In this document: positions 22,341 to 35,174 of the stretch, piece by piece
How the letters are laid out: each line of letters opens with the position of its first letter
How positions within the stretch are numbered: position 1 is the stretch's first letter
Assembly (NCBI RefSeq): GCF_902686445.1
Contig: NC_062232.1
Location: forward strand, 87,964,932-88,028,931
Reading direction: 5' to 3'
From: Sciurus carolinensis
Taxonomy: Eukaryota; Chordata; Mammalia; Rodentia; Sciuridae
DNA: 64,000 bases
Made by a program: the position numbers and the translations under genes
The notes under the pieces: generated by a model
Databases searched by the model: none
The model's input: the letters and a program-made list of their open reading frames with translations, nothing else
What the model was told of the DNA's origin: nothing

Positions 22341-23912
22341 CCACCAAACTAAGGACCTCCACAGTGAGACCTGTCTACCCACCAACTCTACCAGCTAGCC
22401 TGTCCAGAACCCCAGACTGGACTGATCAGTTGATGTCTTTTCCTGCCAATGAAAACTATAAAAGACTGGAAGAGGTGAAAGATTCCAAGAATGCACATAC
22501 ACTGACACAAGTATACAAAGATCAGGAAGAAGAAGGGAATCATAACCCTCAAGTGAAACAAATAAAGCTCCCATAACTACCCTTAAAATAGAGATCCATG
22601 ACCTTACTGACAAATAATTTTGGATAATCATCTTAAAGAAATTCAGTAAACTGCAAGAAAATCCAAGTGGACAACAAAACAAAAGGGGAAAAAGTACATT
22701 TTTAAAAGTTCAAACAAGAAACATAAAACATTAAAAAAGATATCCTAGAGACAAAGAATACAAAGACTGAACTGAAATTTTCTATTCAGGGTTCCAGTGG
22801 CAGATTAGATCAAGCAAAAGAACCAGTAAACTCTAAGACAGGTCATTTGAATTATACAGTCACAAGAGCAAAGTAAAAAAAGAACTTAGCCTATAGGACT
22901 TTGGGGACATCATCAAGTAAGAAAATACACATATTATTATAACAAAATGAGAAGAGGGACACAAAGGAACAGAAAGCCTAATGAAATAATTGAAAACTTT
23001 CCAAAATGGGGAGATAAATGGACATCTAGACACACAAGATATGAAGTTTCCACAATAGGTTGAACCTAGAAATTTCTGTACTAAGACACATTCTAGTAAA
23101 AGGTCAAAGATACAGAGAGAATTTTGAAGATGGCAAAACAAAAGCAGTTTATCATATATATTAGCGTTCCATAAAACAAAAACATTTCTCTGCAGAAACC
23201 TTGCAGGCCAAAAGAGAGTGGGATAATATATTCAAAATGTTGAAAAACAGAGAACTGCTGATGAAGAACACCATAAGTGGCAAAGTGGTCCTTAAGAAAT
23301 CATGGAGAAAAAAATTTCCCAACAAACAAAAAGTGAGAGAAATCATTATCCCTAAATCTGCCTAATAATAAATGCTAAAGGAAGTTCTTCAAGTTTAATT
23401 TAAAAGATGTTAATAAATAACATAAAACATGAATGTGTAAAAAAATTAGTAAAGTAAATGTAAAGTCAGAATTTTCAAATATGGAAATTGTGGTACATAA
23501 ATCATTTTCAACTCTGGTATAAAAGTATATTAAAATAGCTCTATAACAATTTATTATTGTATATGCAATAAAAAAGTGAATTGTCACAGCAGTAACCTAA
23601 AAGATGAGTGAGAGAAAATTAAAAGTATAGCGGTTTTTGGATATGATTGAAGTTATCAGCTTTAAATAGAATGTTATAACTACAAAATATTTTATGGAAG
23701 CCTCATGATAACCACAAAGGCAAAACCTATAGAGATACACAAATATTAACAAAAAGAAGTAAGTGCATATTATCACAAAATCAAGCACATCAGAAAGGAA
23801 GATAGCAAGAGAGAAAGAAAGGAATAAGGGAAAACAAAACAGAAAAAAATTAACAAAGTGGCAATAAATTCCATACCTATCAACAATTACCTTAAACAAA
23901 AACAGATTATGG

Positions 23913-23990
23913 ATGGGTTTATAGCTCAGTAGTAGACTAGCACGCATAAAACCTTGGGTTTAATTCCCAGCACCCAAAAATTGGGTTAAA
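23913..23990 (+). mobile_element. ID-type SINE
   Basis: Plus-strand tRNA-derived ID element: 'gggtttatagctcagtagta' (A box) and 'gggtttaattcccagcaccc' (B box). Its A-rich tail is short. Confidence 0.85.
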
Positions 23991-23994
23991 TTAC

Positions 23995-24540
23995 ATCATC
24001 AAATGACAGAACTTATGTGCCCACCAACTGATGAATGGATAAAGAAAATGTGAAAGATATACACAATGGAATACTCTTCAACCATAAAAGAGTAAAATCC
24101 TGCCATAGCTGACAACATGCATGGAACTTGAAATAATTATGTTAAGTGAAATAACTCAGGCACAGAAAGTATTGCTCAAAAGTATTGCACTAAAACATTG
24201 ATCTTGTTAACATTTAGAGTGAAATGGTGGTTACCAGAGGCCAAGGAAAGCAGGCAGAGGGGAAGGGATGGGGAAAGATTGATCAACAGGTACTAAATTA
24301 CAATTAGAGCAAGAAGTTTTGGTATGCTATTACACAATAGTGTGACTATAAGCAGCAAAAATGTACTGTGTATTTAAAAAAGCTAGGAGAAAGAATTTTG
24401 AAAGTTTACCCTAAAGAGATGATAAATGTTTGAGTAGATAGATATGTTTAACCTGACTTAAACATGACACAATGTATACAGGTTTTGAAGCATTACATTG
24501 TGTCCCATTAATATATACAGTTTTTTTCATGTTATCAGTT
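23995..24540 (+). mobile_element. L1MA-like 3' end
   Basis: From 'cccaccaactgatgaatgga' (end of ORF2) through the 3' UTR ('ggtggttaccagagg', 'gataaatgtttgagtagata') to about 24540. Inserted in the inter-ORF part of the older L1, since matching endonuclease sequence resumes right after it. Confidence 0.8.
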
Positions 24541-25304
24541 TTAAAAAGGCAGAGTGACTGAATGGATAAAATGTGATATCCAATTATTTGCTATGTACTA
24601 GTCTCACTTTGGTTTTAAGGACACACATGGGCTGAAAGTGAGGGATGAAAAAGTGTCACACCAATTGTAACCAAAAGAGAAAAGTTGTGCCCAGAAGAGA
24701 AAAAAGGTCATTATAATGATAAAGAGAACAATTCATCAAGAATATATAACAACTGTAAATATTTGTGCACCCAACATTGGAGTACCTAAATATATAAAAC
24801 AAAGACTAACAGAACTTAAAGAAGAAATAAATATCAACAAGGTAACATTAGAGGGATTTAATATTCTGCTGTCAACAATGAACAGAACATTCAGGCAGAA
24901 AATCAATAAATAGCTAATTTTAACAACACTGTAAATCAAATGGACAACAAACATAAACAGAACATTCCATGTAACAGTAGCAGAATATACATTGTTCTCA
25001 TATGCACATAACATTTGGCAATAGATTACATATTAGGGCATAAAATAGTCTCAAATTCAAGAATATTGAAACCATATCAAGTATGTATTCTGAATGCAAT
25101 GGTAAAAATTATAACTTAGTTACAAAAGGAAAATTCACAAATATATGAAAATTAAACAGTGGGTCAATGCATAACTCAAAAGAGAAATTTTTAAATCTTG
25201 AGACAAAAATGGAAATACAACATACCAAAATACTAAGATCCAGCAAAAGCAGCTCTAGTGGAAACCTTTATAGCTATAAATGCCTGTATTTTAAAACAAA
25301 GATA

Positions 25305-26984
25305 GAAAACACATTTGCTGTTGCCTGTACTCTTGATGATTAACATTCTGACTGGAATGAGATGAAATCTTAGAGTTGTTTTGATTTGCATTTCTGTAAT
25401 TGCTAGTGATGTTGAACATTTTTTACTATATTTGTTGTTTGTATTTTTTATGTGAAGTATCTGTTCAGTTCCTTAGCCCATTTATTGATTGGGTTATTTT
25501 TTTTCCTTTGGTATTAAATTTTTGAGTTCTTTATATATCCTAGAGTTTAATGTTTTATCTGAGGTGCATGTGGTAAAGACTTTCTCCCAATCCGTAGGCT
25601 CTCTATTCACATTATTTATTATTTCTTTTGCTGAGAAGAAGCTTTTGAGTTTTAATTCATCCCATTTATTGATTCATGATTTTACTCCTTGTGCTTCAGA
25701 GGTCTTAAAAAGGAAGACAGATCCTAGGATCACATGGTGAAGATTTGGGCCTAATTTTCCTTCTACTAGGTACACAGTCTCTGTTCTAGTGCCTGTCTTT
25801 GATCCACTTTGAGATGAGTTTCGTGAGAGAAGTTTAATTTCAGTTTGTTACCTGTGGCTTTCCATTTTCCCCACCACCTTTTGTTGAACAGGCTACCTTT
25901 ACTCCAGTGAATGCTTTTGGCACCTTTGCCTAGTATGAGATAATGTTATCTGTGTGGGTTTGTCTCTGTGTCTTCTATTCTGTACCATTGGCATACGTGT
26001 CTGTTTTGCTGCCAATACCATGCTGTCTTTGTTACTATAACTCTGTAATATAGTTTAAGGTCTGGTATTGGGATGCCTCCTGCTTTACTCTTCTTGTTAA
26101 GAATTGTTTTGGCTATTCTGGGTCTCTTATTTTTCCAAATGAGTTTCATGATTGCTTTTTCTAGTTCTATGAAGAATGTCATTGGGATTTTAGTAGGAAT
26201 TGCAGTAAATCTTTATAACACTCTTGTTAGTATGGCCATTTTGACCATTAATATTAATTCTGCTTATCCAGGAGCACGGGAGATCTTTTCATCTTGCAAG
26301 GATGTGGGGAAAAAGGTACACTCATACATTGCTGTTGGGACTGTATATTGGTGCAACTGTTGTGGAAAGCAGTATGGAGATTCCTCAGAAAGCTTGGAAC
26401 GAACCCACCATTTGACCCAGCTATCCCACTCCTCAGTTTATACCTAAAGGACTTAAAATCAGCAAACTACAGTGATGCAACCACATCAATGTTCATAGCA
26501 GCTCAATTCACAATAGCTAGATTGTGGAACCAACCTGGATGCCCTTCAATTGACGAATGGATAAAGAAACTGTGGTATGTATACACAATGGAATATTACC
26601 CAGCCATAAAGAAGAATAAAATCATGGCACTTGCTGGTAAATGGATGAAGTTGGAAAATATCATGCTAAGTGAAATAGAACAAGCCCAAAAAACCAAAGG
26701 CTGAATGTTTTCTCTGATAAGTGCATGACAATATATAACAATGGGGGATGGTGGGGGGAAGAGAAGAATGAAGGCACTTTGGATTGTGTAGAGGAAAAAG
26801 GGGTGGGAGGGGCTGGGAATGGAAAAACAGTAGAATGAAACAGACAGTATTACCCTATATATATGTATGATTACATGAATGGTGTGGATATACATTGTGT
26901 ACAACCATAGAAATGAAAAGTTGTACCCCATTTGTGTACAATGAATCAAAATGCAGTCTGTAAAATAAAAAATATTTTAATAAA
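25305..26984 (+). mobile_element. 5'-inverted L1 (twin-priming product), copy 1
   Basis: 25308-26295 is L1 ORF2 on the minus strand (equivalent to about 6922-7916 of the 6220-12165 copy) and 26296-26980 is ORF2 end plus 3' UTR on the plus strand (equivalent to 6921 and below). The two pieces meet, in element coordinates, at the same break, as in twin priming. Open plus-strand frame 26294-26704 is the ORF2 C-terminus. AAAGATA at 25298-25304 and 26985-26991 might be a target duplication, but A-rich sequence makes that weak. Its 3' UTR lacks the telomere-like tract. Confidence 0.85.
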
Positions 26985-28876
26985 AAAGATATACAAAGAT
27001 GACTCAACATATGAAAATCCATAAATGTGATACATCACATTAAGAGAATGAAGGACAAAAAACAGGATCATTTCAACAGATGCAGGAAAAGCATTTGACA
27101 AAGTTAAATATCCTTTTATGGTAGAAACTCTGCATAAATTATGTATAAAGGAAAGTACCTTAACACAACAAAGGCCATGTTTGACAAGGGCACAACTAAT
27201 ATCATATTCAATGGGGTGAAATTGAAAGTTTTTCCTCTAAGATTAGCAACAAAAACAAAGGATACCCATTCTCATCACTTCTATTCAACATAGTACTAAA
27301 AGCCCTAGCCAGAGAAATTAAGCAAGTAAAACAAATAAAACAACATCTAAATAGGAAAGGAAGAAATTATATGGTCCTTGTTTGCAGATGACATGCTCTT
27401 GTATGTATAAAACCCTAAAGACTCCCCCAGAGGTGGAGCTAATAAGAAAATTCATCAAAGATGCAGGACACAAAATCAAAATGCAAAAATCCTTTCTACA
27501 CACTAACAGCAAACCTTTGGAAAGAGAAATCAAGATTTTTAATATCCCATTTATAGTAACTACAAAAAATAAAATAAAATACTTAGGAGTAAATTTAGCC
27601 AAGGAGGTAAAATATCTCCACACTGAAAATTACAAAACATTGATGAAAGAATTTGAAGAAGACACAAATAAGTGAAAATATAGCCTGTGTAAATATATTG
27701 AAAGAATTGATATTGTAAAAATGACCATATTACCCAAAGTGATTTACAGATTAAATGCAATCTCTATAAAATTTCAATGAATTTTTTTCACAAAACACAA
27801 CCCCATTATTTGCTGTTTCAGAAGAAACAACCCCAATATTTATCCCAAGCTACAAAGGACTCCAAATCATTATAGCAGTTTTGAGCAAAAATTACAAAGC
27901 TAGATATTGTACAATACCTGACTTCAAAATATGCTACAAAGTTATAGTAACCAATGCAGCATGATTGGCAGACACATAGACCAATGGTACAGAATACATA
28001 AATGAATTCATGCATTTACAGCCAACAGATTGATTACAAAGGCAGCACAAACGCACAGTGGGGAAAGAACATTCTTTTCAACAAATGGCGTTAGAAAAAC
28101 TGAATATCCACCTGCAGAAGAATGAAAGCAAACACTTATTTTTCACCATAAAAAACTCAATGAAATACTTAAATGTTTGATCCCAAACTGAATATACTAA
28201 GAGAATATATATGGACAAAGCTCCATGACATTTGTCTGGGAAATTAATTTTTAAAATTTTTTTTGGATATGACCTCAAAAAGCACAGGCAACAAAAGCAA
28301 AAATAGACAAATGAGATTCTATCAAACTAAAAAGCATCTACATGGCAAAGGAAATAATAAACTAGAGACAAGCTACAGAATAAGAGAATATTTGTGAGCT
28401 ATACATGTGATAAGGAGAAAGTATCTAAAATATATAAGGAACACAAACAACATAATAGCAAGAATACAAATAACCTTGTTTTAAAATGAATGAAGGACCT
28501 GATCTATATAGACAGCTCTCAAAACAAGACATACAAATATCAATGGGTATATGGAAAAAAGCATAACATCACCAATAATTAGGGAAATGCAAATTAAAGT
28601 CTCACTCATGTTAGAATGGTTATTATAATGAAGCAAACTATAAGAAGTCATTTTGAAGATGTGGAGAAAAGGGAACACTTGCATACATACTGTTTATGGT
28701 AATGTAAATTTGTACAGCCACTATGGAAAACAATTAACAATAGAACTACCATATGATCCAGCAATTCTAATACTGATTATACATACGAAGGAATCACGAT
28801 CAGTAAGTCAAAGAGATACCTGCACTCCCATGTTTGTTGCAGCACTGTTAACATTAGCCAATGGATGGAATCAGTG
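26985..28876 (+). mobile_element. Old L1 (L1M-like) ORF2, plus strand
   Basis: Reverse transcriptase region with the FADD core readable at about 27385-27396 ('gcagatgacatgctc'), continuing through thumb and C-terminal region to about 28870. Frames are short (27382-27675 is the longest). Probably the same insertion as 22341-25304 with part of the RT lost at the junction. Confidence 0.8.
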
Positions 28877-29263
28877 TGTTACAGTTTAGATATGAGGTGT
28901 CCCCAGAAGCTCATGTGTGAGACAATGAAAGAAAATTTAGAGGTGAAATGAATGGATTATAAGGGTTTTAAACCAATCAGTTCATTAATCCCCTAATAGG
29001 GATTAACTGGTGGTAACCATAGGCAAGTAGGGTGTGGGTGGAGGAGGCAGGTCATTGGGAGGTATGCCTCTGGGAACTGTATTATGTTCTTGGTGAGTGG
29101 AGCTCTCTCTCTCTATTTCCTGAGGTTCTGAGCGAAACTGCTTTTCTCTGCCACACACTTCTGCCATGGTGTTCTGCTGAGTGTAAAATAAATTTTCCTC
29201 CTCTATAATTGTTCTCGTCAGGTCTTTTGGTTGCAGCAGTAAAAAAGCTGACTAAAACAGTGT
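28877..29263 (+). mobile_element. MaLR-like solo LTR
   Basis: Starts about TGTTACAG and ends CTAAAACA. CAGTGT at 28871-28876 and at 29258-29263 is a likely short target duplication and lies within old L1 sequence that continues on both sides, so the insertion is secure. Related to 2125-2512 and 55590-55962. Confidence 0.75.
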
Positions 29264-29640
29264 CCATCAATGGCTTTATGGGTGAATAAAATGTATATAT
29301 CTATAAATGTGGAGAATGTTATGTTAACAGAAATAAACCATAAACAAACAGACACATGCTACATGATCTCACACATGTGGAATTTAAAAGAGTTGATTTT
29401 TTAGGAGTAGAATGTTGGTCATCAGAGGCTAGGAAGGGGCAAGGGAGGGGACTGAAGAGATGTTGGTCAAAAGACAAAATATTTCACTTAAAAATAAGTA
29501 AAAATATGTATTCATCATTAAATACTTATGCACCTAAACTTAAAATCTATAAATTAAATCTGAGAGAACTACAAGAGAACTTTCAAAATTTCAAATGGAG
29601 CTCTAGAAATAGAAGAGTTAATGAAATTAAGAACTTTTTT
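29264..29640 (+). mobile_element. Old L1 continuing: 3' end and an endonuclease piece
   Basis: 'gtccatcaatggctttatgg' continues the ORF2 end seen before the LTR, followed by a 3' UTR ('ggtcatcagaggctagg'). From about 29500 a second L1 piece reads endonuclease ('tatgcacctaaacttaaaat'). Confidence 0.65.
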
Positions 29641-29773
29641 TAAAAATCTTTTAGTTTTAGATGGACACAATACATTTATTTTATTTATTTATATGTGATG
29701 CTGAGGATTGAACCCAGTGCCTCACACATTCTAGGCAAGCACTCTACCACTGAGCAGCAGCCACAGCTCTTTA
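29641..29773 (-). mobile_element. ID-type SINE with A-rich linker
   Basis: Minus-strand: 'tagatggacacaatacattt' and 'gtgcctcacacattctaggc' on the plus strand are the complement of the squirrel ID SINE and its 3' extension. 'aagaacttttt' before and after it may be its target duplication. Confidence 0.85.
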
Positions 29774-31600
29774 AGAACTTTTTAATTGGATAAAATAGTG
29801 AATTATACATAGGAAATATAAAATAACTGAACTGGCAGTTAAGTCAAAGTAGAAAATGTACAGCTAAAACACAAAGAGAAAATATGAAAACAGCAGCAAA
29901 AAAAAAATAAAAACTCTAAGACAGTGAAAACAATCAACAGATGTGACTTAGGAGTTCCAATAAGAACAAACGGGGTCCAGAACTCTAAGGAAAGAAGTCA
30001 TTTCCCTGCTACTGTTGTGCTACCCCTGTACTGAGAAGGCAACAAAGATAACTATTTCTGGAGACCAAAAAAAATGCAAAAGGGATTATCCTCTGTCCCT
30101 ACAGAAAGTACACAACCTTGCTAAAGTGAAGGGCTTTTATTGGGATGATATTTAGAGGAACTACTTTCTGTTCTGTAGACTTCCTATCTCACTATTGTAC
30201 CTACCAGGGAGCTAGCTGATAAAGAAGAAATGAAGTTGCACAGCATAATATGAATGTGCAAATGAAGCTCAATATGTATGAGTTCTCTCTTCATCCTAAA
30301 GCATAGCTCATGATAGGAAAACAAAATGAGGGCTTTAGAGGCTTTGTTTTTCCTTTATTTTAGTTGTTTTTCTTCTACCAAGATAATCAATTATTTTGAA
30401 GCCTTTAATTTGTTTACTTATTAATTTAGTCTTAATTTAATTAACATATACACACTTATGGGGTTCCATGTGATATATATTTGATGCATACTGATTCAGT
30501 CTGGGTAATTGGCATACATTTGGAAACATAACTAAAAGAATAGCAACATCCACTAACACAATTACCCCACTAATATCAGAAAATTGATAAAGAAGTTTTG
30601 TTTTGAAGGGAAAGAAAACATTTAGAAACTTCAGTGTTGTGATGAGTTAAAATTTGTACTTTAGGAGAGTGGGTCCCAAAGCAGTATGTGTGCAAACTAA
30701 GATGCATAAAAAATGGTTTAATGAGGTTCAGGAATAAAGTAGTAAATCCATAAGTACATACTTGCATGTAACATTATTACTTATTTTAAAATTCACATTG
30801 TGAGCAAAGCTAAATTTTGATGCAAAAAAAAACTAGTTATCTTAGAGAAGAATTTAACAAAGGAGTACATAAGGCAGGATTCTGGAGTAAAAGTATTTAG
30901 GTTACACAGATATAGACAGAGGCAGAGAGACAGAGAGGATATGTGTGTGTGTGTGTGTGTTATGGATATATATATATGCCACAACCCTCAGCAAATATTT
31001 TCTAAGGATTTATTTTTATTTTTAAGACATCAAAAGAAAAACTAAACAAATATTAAACCCCAGTTACTGGCATACATGCTGATGTGCTTAAAAATATATA
31101 CAATCTACTTTGAAAATAAGATAGGTTAGATGTATAAATAAATAGATAATTCAACAAGCAAGTTAAGTAAAACAATAGTAGCATGGGTGTAAATACATGT
31201 TTACTATAAAATTCTTCAGACTGTTTCAAAATTTTTATAAACAAATATTAGAAAATACTTGTGTTTATGATGTTCAAAATAATTGCCATATAAAGTGAAT
31301 AAAGATTCATCCTTCAGGTGTACATGTGAAAAATAATTCTTGACAAGCAAAACATAGCCTAAATGTTCAAAGAATTCAGGGATAACACAGCTTTGTCACT
31401 GTAGGTATTATATGAAGACAGAGTAACCAGAGAGAAGAAAGCATAACTGGTGACTCAGTGACTTAAGTGTCCCCTTAGTAAGGGATATTATATCACAAAA
31501 TCATCAACTGCCCTTTCTCCTCTGTGGTTTCTTAACTATATGTTTAATAGGTCACACATGGACACAACTCACAGTGATTATAAAAAGGCAAAACCCTTAT
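29774..31600. other. Mostly unassigned, with a short L1 3' UTR piece and a (TG)n tract
   Basis: A minus-strand L1MA-like 3' UTR piece lies at about 30400-30530 ('cttatggggttccatgtgat'). (TG)n lies at about 30941-30960, followed by (TA)n. Otherwise nothing was recognised. Confidence 0.5.
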
Positions 31601-31800
31601 TTTGATGTATTAGCACAATTTAATTATGTGCAGCTTACCAATTATTTCATGGATTGTACCTTTGGTATTTTATCAAAAAAGTCATTGCCAAATCCGAAGT
31701 CACCTGGATTTTCTCCTAAATTATCTTCTAGGATTGATATAATTTTGCATTTTACATTAAAGTTTATGATCTGTTTTAGATACTTTTTGTAAAAGGGTAT
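31601..31800 (-). mobile_element. Old L1 ORF2, left half of an interrupted copy
   Basis: Minus-strand ORF2 ('gtcattgccaaatccgaagt', 'catttta...gtttatgatct'). It continues without a gap at 35175 once the insertion and one copy of the target duplication are removed. Confidence 0.85.
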
Positions 31801-31814
31801 AAAATCTGTATCTA
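31801..31814. repeat. Target-site duplication, left copy
   Basis: AAAATCTGTATCTA, identical to 35161-35174. The preceding TAT/AAAA junction suits L1 endonuclease. Confidence 0.92.
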
Positions 31815-34671
31815 TAGTTCTCATTGTAGAGGTCTTTCACATCTTTTGTGAGATTGATTCCCAAATATTTTATTTTTTTCAATGCTATTGTGAATGGGGT
31901 AGTTTTCCTAACTTCTCTTTCTGAAGATTCATCACTTATGTATAAAAATGCATTCGATTTATGAGCATTGATCTTGTAACCTGCTACTTTACTGAATTCA
32001 TTTATGAGTTCTAAAAGTTTTCTGGTGGAATTTCCGGGTTCCTCTAAATATATAATCATGTCATCAGCAAATAGGGATAGTTTGAGTTCTTCTTTTCCTA
32101 TTCATATCCCTTTAATTTCTTTGGTTTGTCTAATTGCTCTGGGTAGAGTTTCAAGGACGATGTTGAATAGAAGTGGTGAAAGAGGGCATCCCTGCCTTGT
32201 TCCAGTTTTTAGGGGGAATGCTTTCAGTTTTTCACCATTTAGAATGACATTGGCCATGGGCATAGCATAGATGGCCTTTACAATGTTAAGGAATGTTCCC
32301 ACTATCCCTATTTTCTCTAGTGTTTTGAGCATGAAGGGATGCTGTATTTTATCGAATGCTTTTTCTGCATCTATTGAAATAATCATGTGATTCTTGACTT
32401 TAAATCTGTTGATATGGTGAATTACATTTATTGATTTCCGGATGTTGAACCAACTTTGCATCCTTGGGATAAAACCCACTTGATCGTGGTACACTATCTT
32501 TTTAATATATTTTTGGATGTGATTTGCTAAAATTTTGTTGAGAATTTTTGCGTCGATGTTCATTAAGGATATTGGTCTGAAATTTTCTTTCCTCAATATG
32601 TCTCTGTCTGGTTTAGGTATCAGGGTGATATTGGCTTCATAGAATGAGTTTGGGAGGTTCCCACCTCTTCTATTTCATGGAATACTTTGAGGAGTATTGG
32701 AATGAGCTCTTCTTTAAAGGTTTTGTAGAACTCGGCTGAGAATCCATCTGGTCCCAGACTTTTCTTTGTTGGTAGGCTTTTGATGACCTCTTCTATTTCA
32801 TTGCTTGAAATTGATTTATTTAAGTTGTGTATGTCCTCCTGGTTCAGTTTAGGTAATTCATATGTCTCTAGAAACTTGTTGATGTCTTTGAGGTTTTCTG
32901 TTTTGTTGGAGTATAGATTTTCAAAATAGCTTCTAATTATGTTTTGTATTTTACTCATGAACACTAAAGAAAGAAATTAAAGAAAATCTTAGAAGATGGA
33001 AATATCCCCCATGTTCTTGGATAGGCAGAATTAATATTGTCAAAATGGTCATACTACCAAAAGTGCTATACAGATTCAATGCAATACCAATTAAAATCCC
33101 AGTGACGTACCTTACAGAAATAGAGCAAGCAATTATGAAATTCATCTGAAAGAATAAGAAATCCAGAATAGCTAAAGCAATACTTAGCAGAAAGAGCAAA
33201 GCAGGGGGTATCCCAATACCAGATCTTCAACTATACTACAAAGCAATAGTAACAAAAACGGCATGGTATTGGTACCAAAATAGACAGGTAGATCAATGGT
33301 ACAGAATAGAGGACATGGACACAAACCCAAATAAATACAGTTTTCTCATATTAGACAAAGGGGCCAAATATATGCAATGGAGAAAAGATAGCCTCTTCAA
33401 CAAATGGTGCTGGGAAAACTGGAAATCCATATGCAACAGAATGAAATTAAACCCCTATCCCTCACCCTGCACAAAACTCAACTCAAAATGGATCAAGGAC
33501 CTCAGAATCAGACCAGAGACCCTGCATCTTATAGAAGAAAAAGTAGGTCCAAATCTTCAACATGTCGGCTTAGGATCAGACTTCCTTGACAGCACTCCCA
33601 CAGCACAAGAAATAAAAGCAAGAATCAACAACTGGGGTTGTTGAAACTAAAAAGCTTTCTCTCAGCAAAGGAAACTATCAGTAATGTGAAGAGAGAGCCT
33701 ACAGAGTGGGAGAAAATCTTTGCCACTTATACATCAGATAGAGCTCTAATTTCCAGAATATATAAAGAACTCAAAAAACTACACCAAGAATACAAATAAC
33801 CCAATCAACAAATGGGCTAAGGAAATGAACAGACACTTCACAGAAGATGTACAAGCAATCAACAGATATATGAAAAAATGTTCAACATCTCTAGTAATAA
33901 GAGAAATGCAAATCAAAACTACCCTGAGATTCCATCTCACCCCAATTAGAATGGCAATTATCAAGAACACAAGCAACAGTAGGTGTTGGCGATGATGTGG
34001 GGAGAAAGGTACACTCATACCTTGCTGGTGGGGTTGCAAATTAGTGCAGCCACTCTGGAAAGCAGTGTGGAGATTCCTCAGACAGCTTGGAATGGAACCA
34101 CCATTTGACCCAGCTATCCCACTCCTTGGCCTATACTTGAAGGACTTAAAATCAGCATACTACAGAGATACAGCCACATCAATGTTCATAGCTGCTCAAT
34201 TCACAATAGCCAGATTGTGGAACCAACCTAGATGTCCTTCAATTGATGAATGTATAAAGAAACTGTGGCATATATATACAATGGAATATGACTCCGCCAT
34301 AAAAAATGATAAAATTATGGCATTTGCAGGCAAATGGACGAAATTGGAGAATATCATACTAAGTGAGATAAGCCAATCTCAAAAAACCAAAGGGCAAATG
34401 ATCTCGCTGATAAGCGGATGATGACACACAATGGAGGTGGGAGGGGTTAGTGGTAGGGTTAGGGTTAGGGTTAGGGAGGGGGGCAAGAATGGAAGAAGGA
34501 AGGACTGTATAGAGGGAAAAGAGGGGTGGGAGGGGTGGGAGGAAGGGAAAAAATAACAGAATGAATCAAACATTACCGTATGTAAATTTATGATTACACA
34601 ATATGCCTTTACTCCATGTACAAACAGAGAAACAACATGTATCCCATTTGTTTACAATAAAAAAAGAAAAA
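31815..34671 (+). mobile_element. Young 5'-inverted L1 (twin-priming product), copy 2
   Basis: 31815-32958 is ORF2 on the minus strand (equivalent to 7957-9102 of the full-length copy); 32959-34671 is ORF2 and 3' UTR on the plus strand (equivalent to 7954 down to the 3' end). The inner break points, 7957 and 7954, are almost adjacent and the inner junction has 1-2 bp of microhomology, the expected result of twin priming. RT FADD is in the inverted part; the Cys motif and C-terminus (frame 34044-34421) are in the upright part. It is flanked with the segment at 34672-35160 by a perfect 14-bp duplication. Frames are broken. Confidence 0.95.
34440..34490 (+). repeat. Telomere-like hexamers in the L1 3' UTR
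   Basis: Four consecutive units, TAGGGT-phase of TTAGGG, followed by a G-run, in the same place in the element as 6421-6466. Could form a G-quadruplex on the RNA-sense strand. Confidence 0.93.
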
Positions 34672-35160
34672 TCTATTAAATAAGAACCAGTCAGAAAGAT
34701 AAGATGAGACCCAGGATAATGTCTTGGTAAGGAGGTTTCCAATGGCAAAAATCTTAAGAAATGTTGAAGGAAGACTGAGATGAAATCACAGGCATGCGCA
34801 GTAGGTATGGAGGTTCAAAGACCACAGATCTTCCTAGTCAATGATGCCAAAAATGGGAACTGGTAAAAGTCAAGGCCAAAGGTATTTAGGGAGGAGGAAT
34901 AAATGTGGGAATTTGAAGGTCTGGGTAAAAGATTTAAAACATCTCATATTTTATACTTGAGAGTCGAACGTTAATAACTAAGAAAAAAAAAAGGTTTGCT
35001 AAGAAGATCCAGCAGATAGTTGAGGAGCAAGCAGTTCTAGGATGTTCAGTGCTCGGGTTACCTGATATTCATTCTCCAAGTAAAACAGTTTATTAGAACA
35101 TAACCTCTTAGCTAAACCAACTCCTACATTTTGCAATTAAACAGGAAGAAAATTTTTAAA
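34672..35160 (+). mobile_element. Probable L1 3'-transduced segment
   Basis: About 490 bp of non-L1 DNA between the L1's own A tail and a second A tail. ATTAAA at 35136-35141 lies about 17 bases before the second A run, which runs into the right target duplication. This is what read-through of a weak L1 polyadenylation signal and capture of downstream DNA leaves. The segment holds no recognised gene. Confidence 0.85.
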
Positions 35161-35174
35161 AAAATCTGTATCTA
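35161..35174. repeat. Target-site duplication, right copy
   Basis: Identical 14 bp to 31801-31814. Its first As are shared with the A tail. Confidence 0.92.

Larger units (their letters stand above)
22341..25304 (+). mobile_element. Old L1 (L1M-like), ORF1 to endonuclease, interrupted
   Basis: Plus-strand ORF1 remnants at about 22600-23410 (recognisable from 'aaaccttgcaggccaaaaga' and 'gctaaaggaagttcttcaag'), an inter-ORF region (23410-23912), then ORF2 endonuclease from about 24545 to 25304 ('gcacccaacattggag', 'gataaagagaacaattcatc'). An ID SINE and a younger L1 3' end occupy 23913-24540. All frames are broken. Confidence 0.8.

Noticed and set aside
30935..30980. Regulatory (TG)n/(TA)n tract
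   Set aside because: An ordinary microsatellite; nothing around it indicates a function.
34672..35160. Second mobile element next to L1 copy 2
   Set aside because: No terminal repeats or private duplication were seen; the outer 14-bp duplication encloses it together with the L1.
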